From Sulfurovum sp. (GTDB taxonomy: Bacteria; Campylobacterota; Campylobacteria; Campylobacterales; Sulfurovaceae): a stretch of 5,625 nt of DNA. Location: positions 1-5,625 of the forward strand of contig DQVJ01000169.1 in assembly GCA_015661795.1 (NCBI GenBank). The letters are read 5' to 3'. Shown piece after piece: positions 5,295 to 5,625 of this stretch. The notes below the pieces were generated by a model. That model saw only the letters and a program-made list of their open reading frames with translations, ran no database searches and was not told where the DNA came from. The translations under genes were made by a program, and so were the position numbers. The first letter of the stretch is position 1. Every line of letters starts with the position of its first letter.

Positions 5295-5625
5295 ATGCCA
5301 AACTGTCCCATATATATCACAGACCTAGACCATACCTTTTTACGTTCTGACTTAAGTATAAGTCCATATAGTTTGGAGGCATGGAATGCCAAAGCCCAAA
5401 AAGCCATCATGGGTGTTGCCACTGCTAGAAGTTTTACCAAATCACAAGAACTTCTTTCTAAACTGCATATCAATGCACCCATGATACTACTTGATGGTAC
5501 CATCATTATCACACCAGAACGTAAAATTATCGACTTGAAAACTTTGGAAAAAGAGATAGGTGATGCCATTGTGGATATAGGAAGTAAACATGGTATAGAT
5601 CCATTTATCATTGGTATCAAAGACC
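5295..5625 (+). CDS. Cof-type HAD-superfamily phosphatase, 3'-truncated
   Basis: The first 110 residues of a haloacid-dehalogenase-superfamily hydrolase run off the window end. Motif I is DLDHT (residues 10-14): D10 would be the nucleophile and D12 the general acid. Motif II Thr is T43 in GVATARS. These are followed by LLDGTIIITPERKII, the stretch that in Cof/IIB-type enzymes leads into the C2 cap. The superfamily hydrolyses small phosphorylated metabolites in the cytoplasm, such as sugar phosphates, nucleotides or cofactor intermediates; the substrate cannot be predicted. Motifs III (Lys) and IV (Asp pair) lie beyond the window. The ATG at 5295 has only a modest AGAGAG site (5285-5290) upstream, but motif I at residue 10 is the normal position for the family. 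The opposite strand is also open across this region, which is a shadow. Confidence 0.88.
   Translation, partial: MPNCPIYITDLDHTFLRSDLSISPYSLEAWNAKAQKAIMGVATARSFTKSQELLSKLHINAPMILLDGTIIITPERKIIDLKTLEKEIGDAIVDIGSKHGIDPFIIGIKD

Noticed and set aside
5219..5620. Minus-strand ORF of 133 residues at the window end
   Set aside because: The plus strand encodes a clear HAD hydrolase with DxDxT and motif II Thr in the same place, so the opposite frame is a shadow.

Overview
The window looks like chromosomal DNA from a Campylobacterota (epsilonproteobacterial) genome, in the broad Sulfurimonas/Sulfurovum style. This is an inference from the A/T-rich base composition, the gene repertoire (2-oxoacid:ferredoxin oxidoreductase, NnrS, a DEAD-box helicase with an Arg/Gly tail) and promoters that have good TATAAT-type -10 boxes but weak -35 boxes. 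No rRNA, tRNA, CRISPR array, insertion sequence or phage gene was seen.

Layout. Positions 1-753 (+) hold the 3' part of a thiamine-diphosphate-binding beta subunit of a 2-oxoacid:ferredoxin oxidoreductase. Positions 754-1020 carry a convincing promoter followed by an unusually long (about 205 nt), hairpin-rich leader with no clear Shine-Dalgarno. It precedes a complete DEAD-box RNA helicase at 1021-2511 (+). Convergent to the helicase, with only 12 bp between stop codons, is a two-gene minus-strand operon. Its first gene is a small type IV/II prepilin-like protein (3525-3872, TTG start). Its second is a two-membrane-segment protein whose cytoplasmic GGDEF domain has lost its catalytic and metal-binding residues (2524-3504). 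A compact divergent intergenic region (3873-4053) separates this operon from an NnrS-family multi-spanning membrane protein (4054-5241, +). After a short promoter-bearing gap comes the 5' part of a Cof-type HAD phosphatase (5295 to the window edge, +).

How the genes relate. The plus-strand genes look like ordinary housekeeping or stress functions: carbon metabolism with ferredoxin, RNA remodelling, nitric-oxide/copper stress tolerance and a soluble phosphatase. Each of the last three has its own candidate promoter, so they are probably not one operon. The minus-strand pilin/degenerate-GGDEF pair is visibly more A/T-rich than the helicase and lies in the opposite orientation to everything else, so it may be an inserted accessory cassette.

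The two places most worth a second look are the structured helicase leader, which contains mutually exclusive pairings reaching the ribosome-binding region, and the pilin plus enzymatically dead GGDEF pair. No wholly new system can be demonstrated from this sequence alone.
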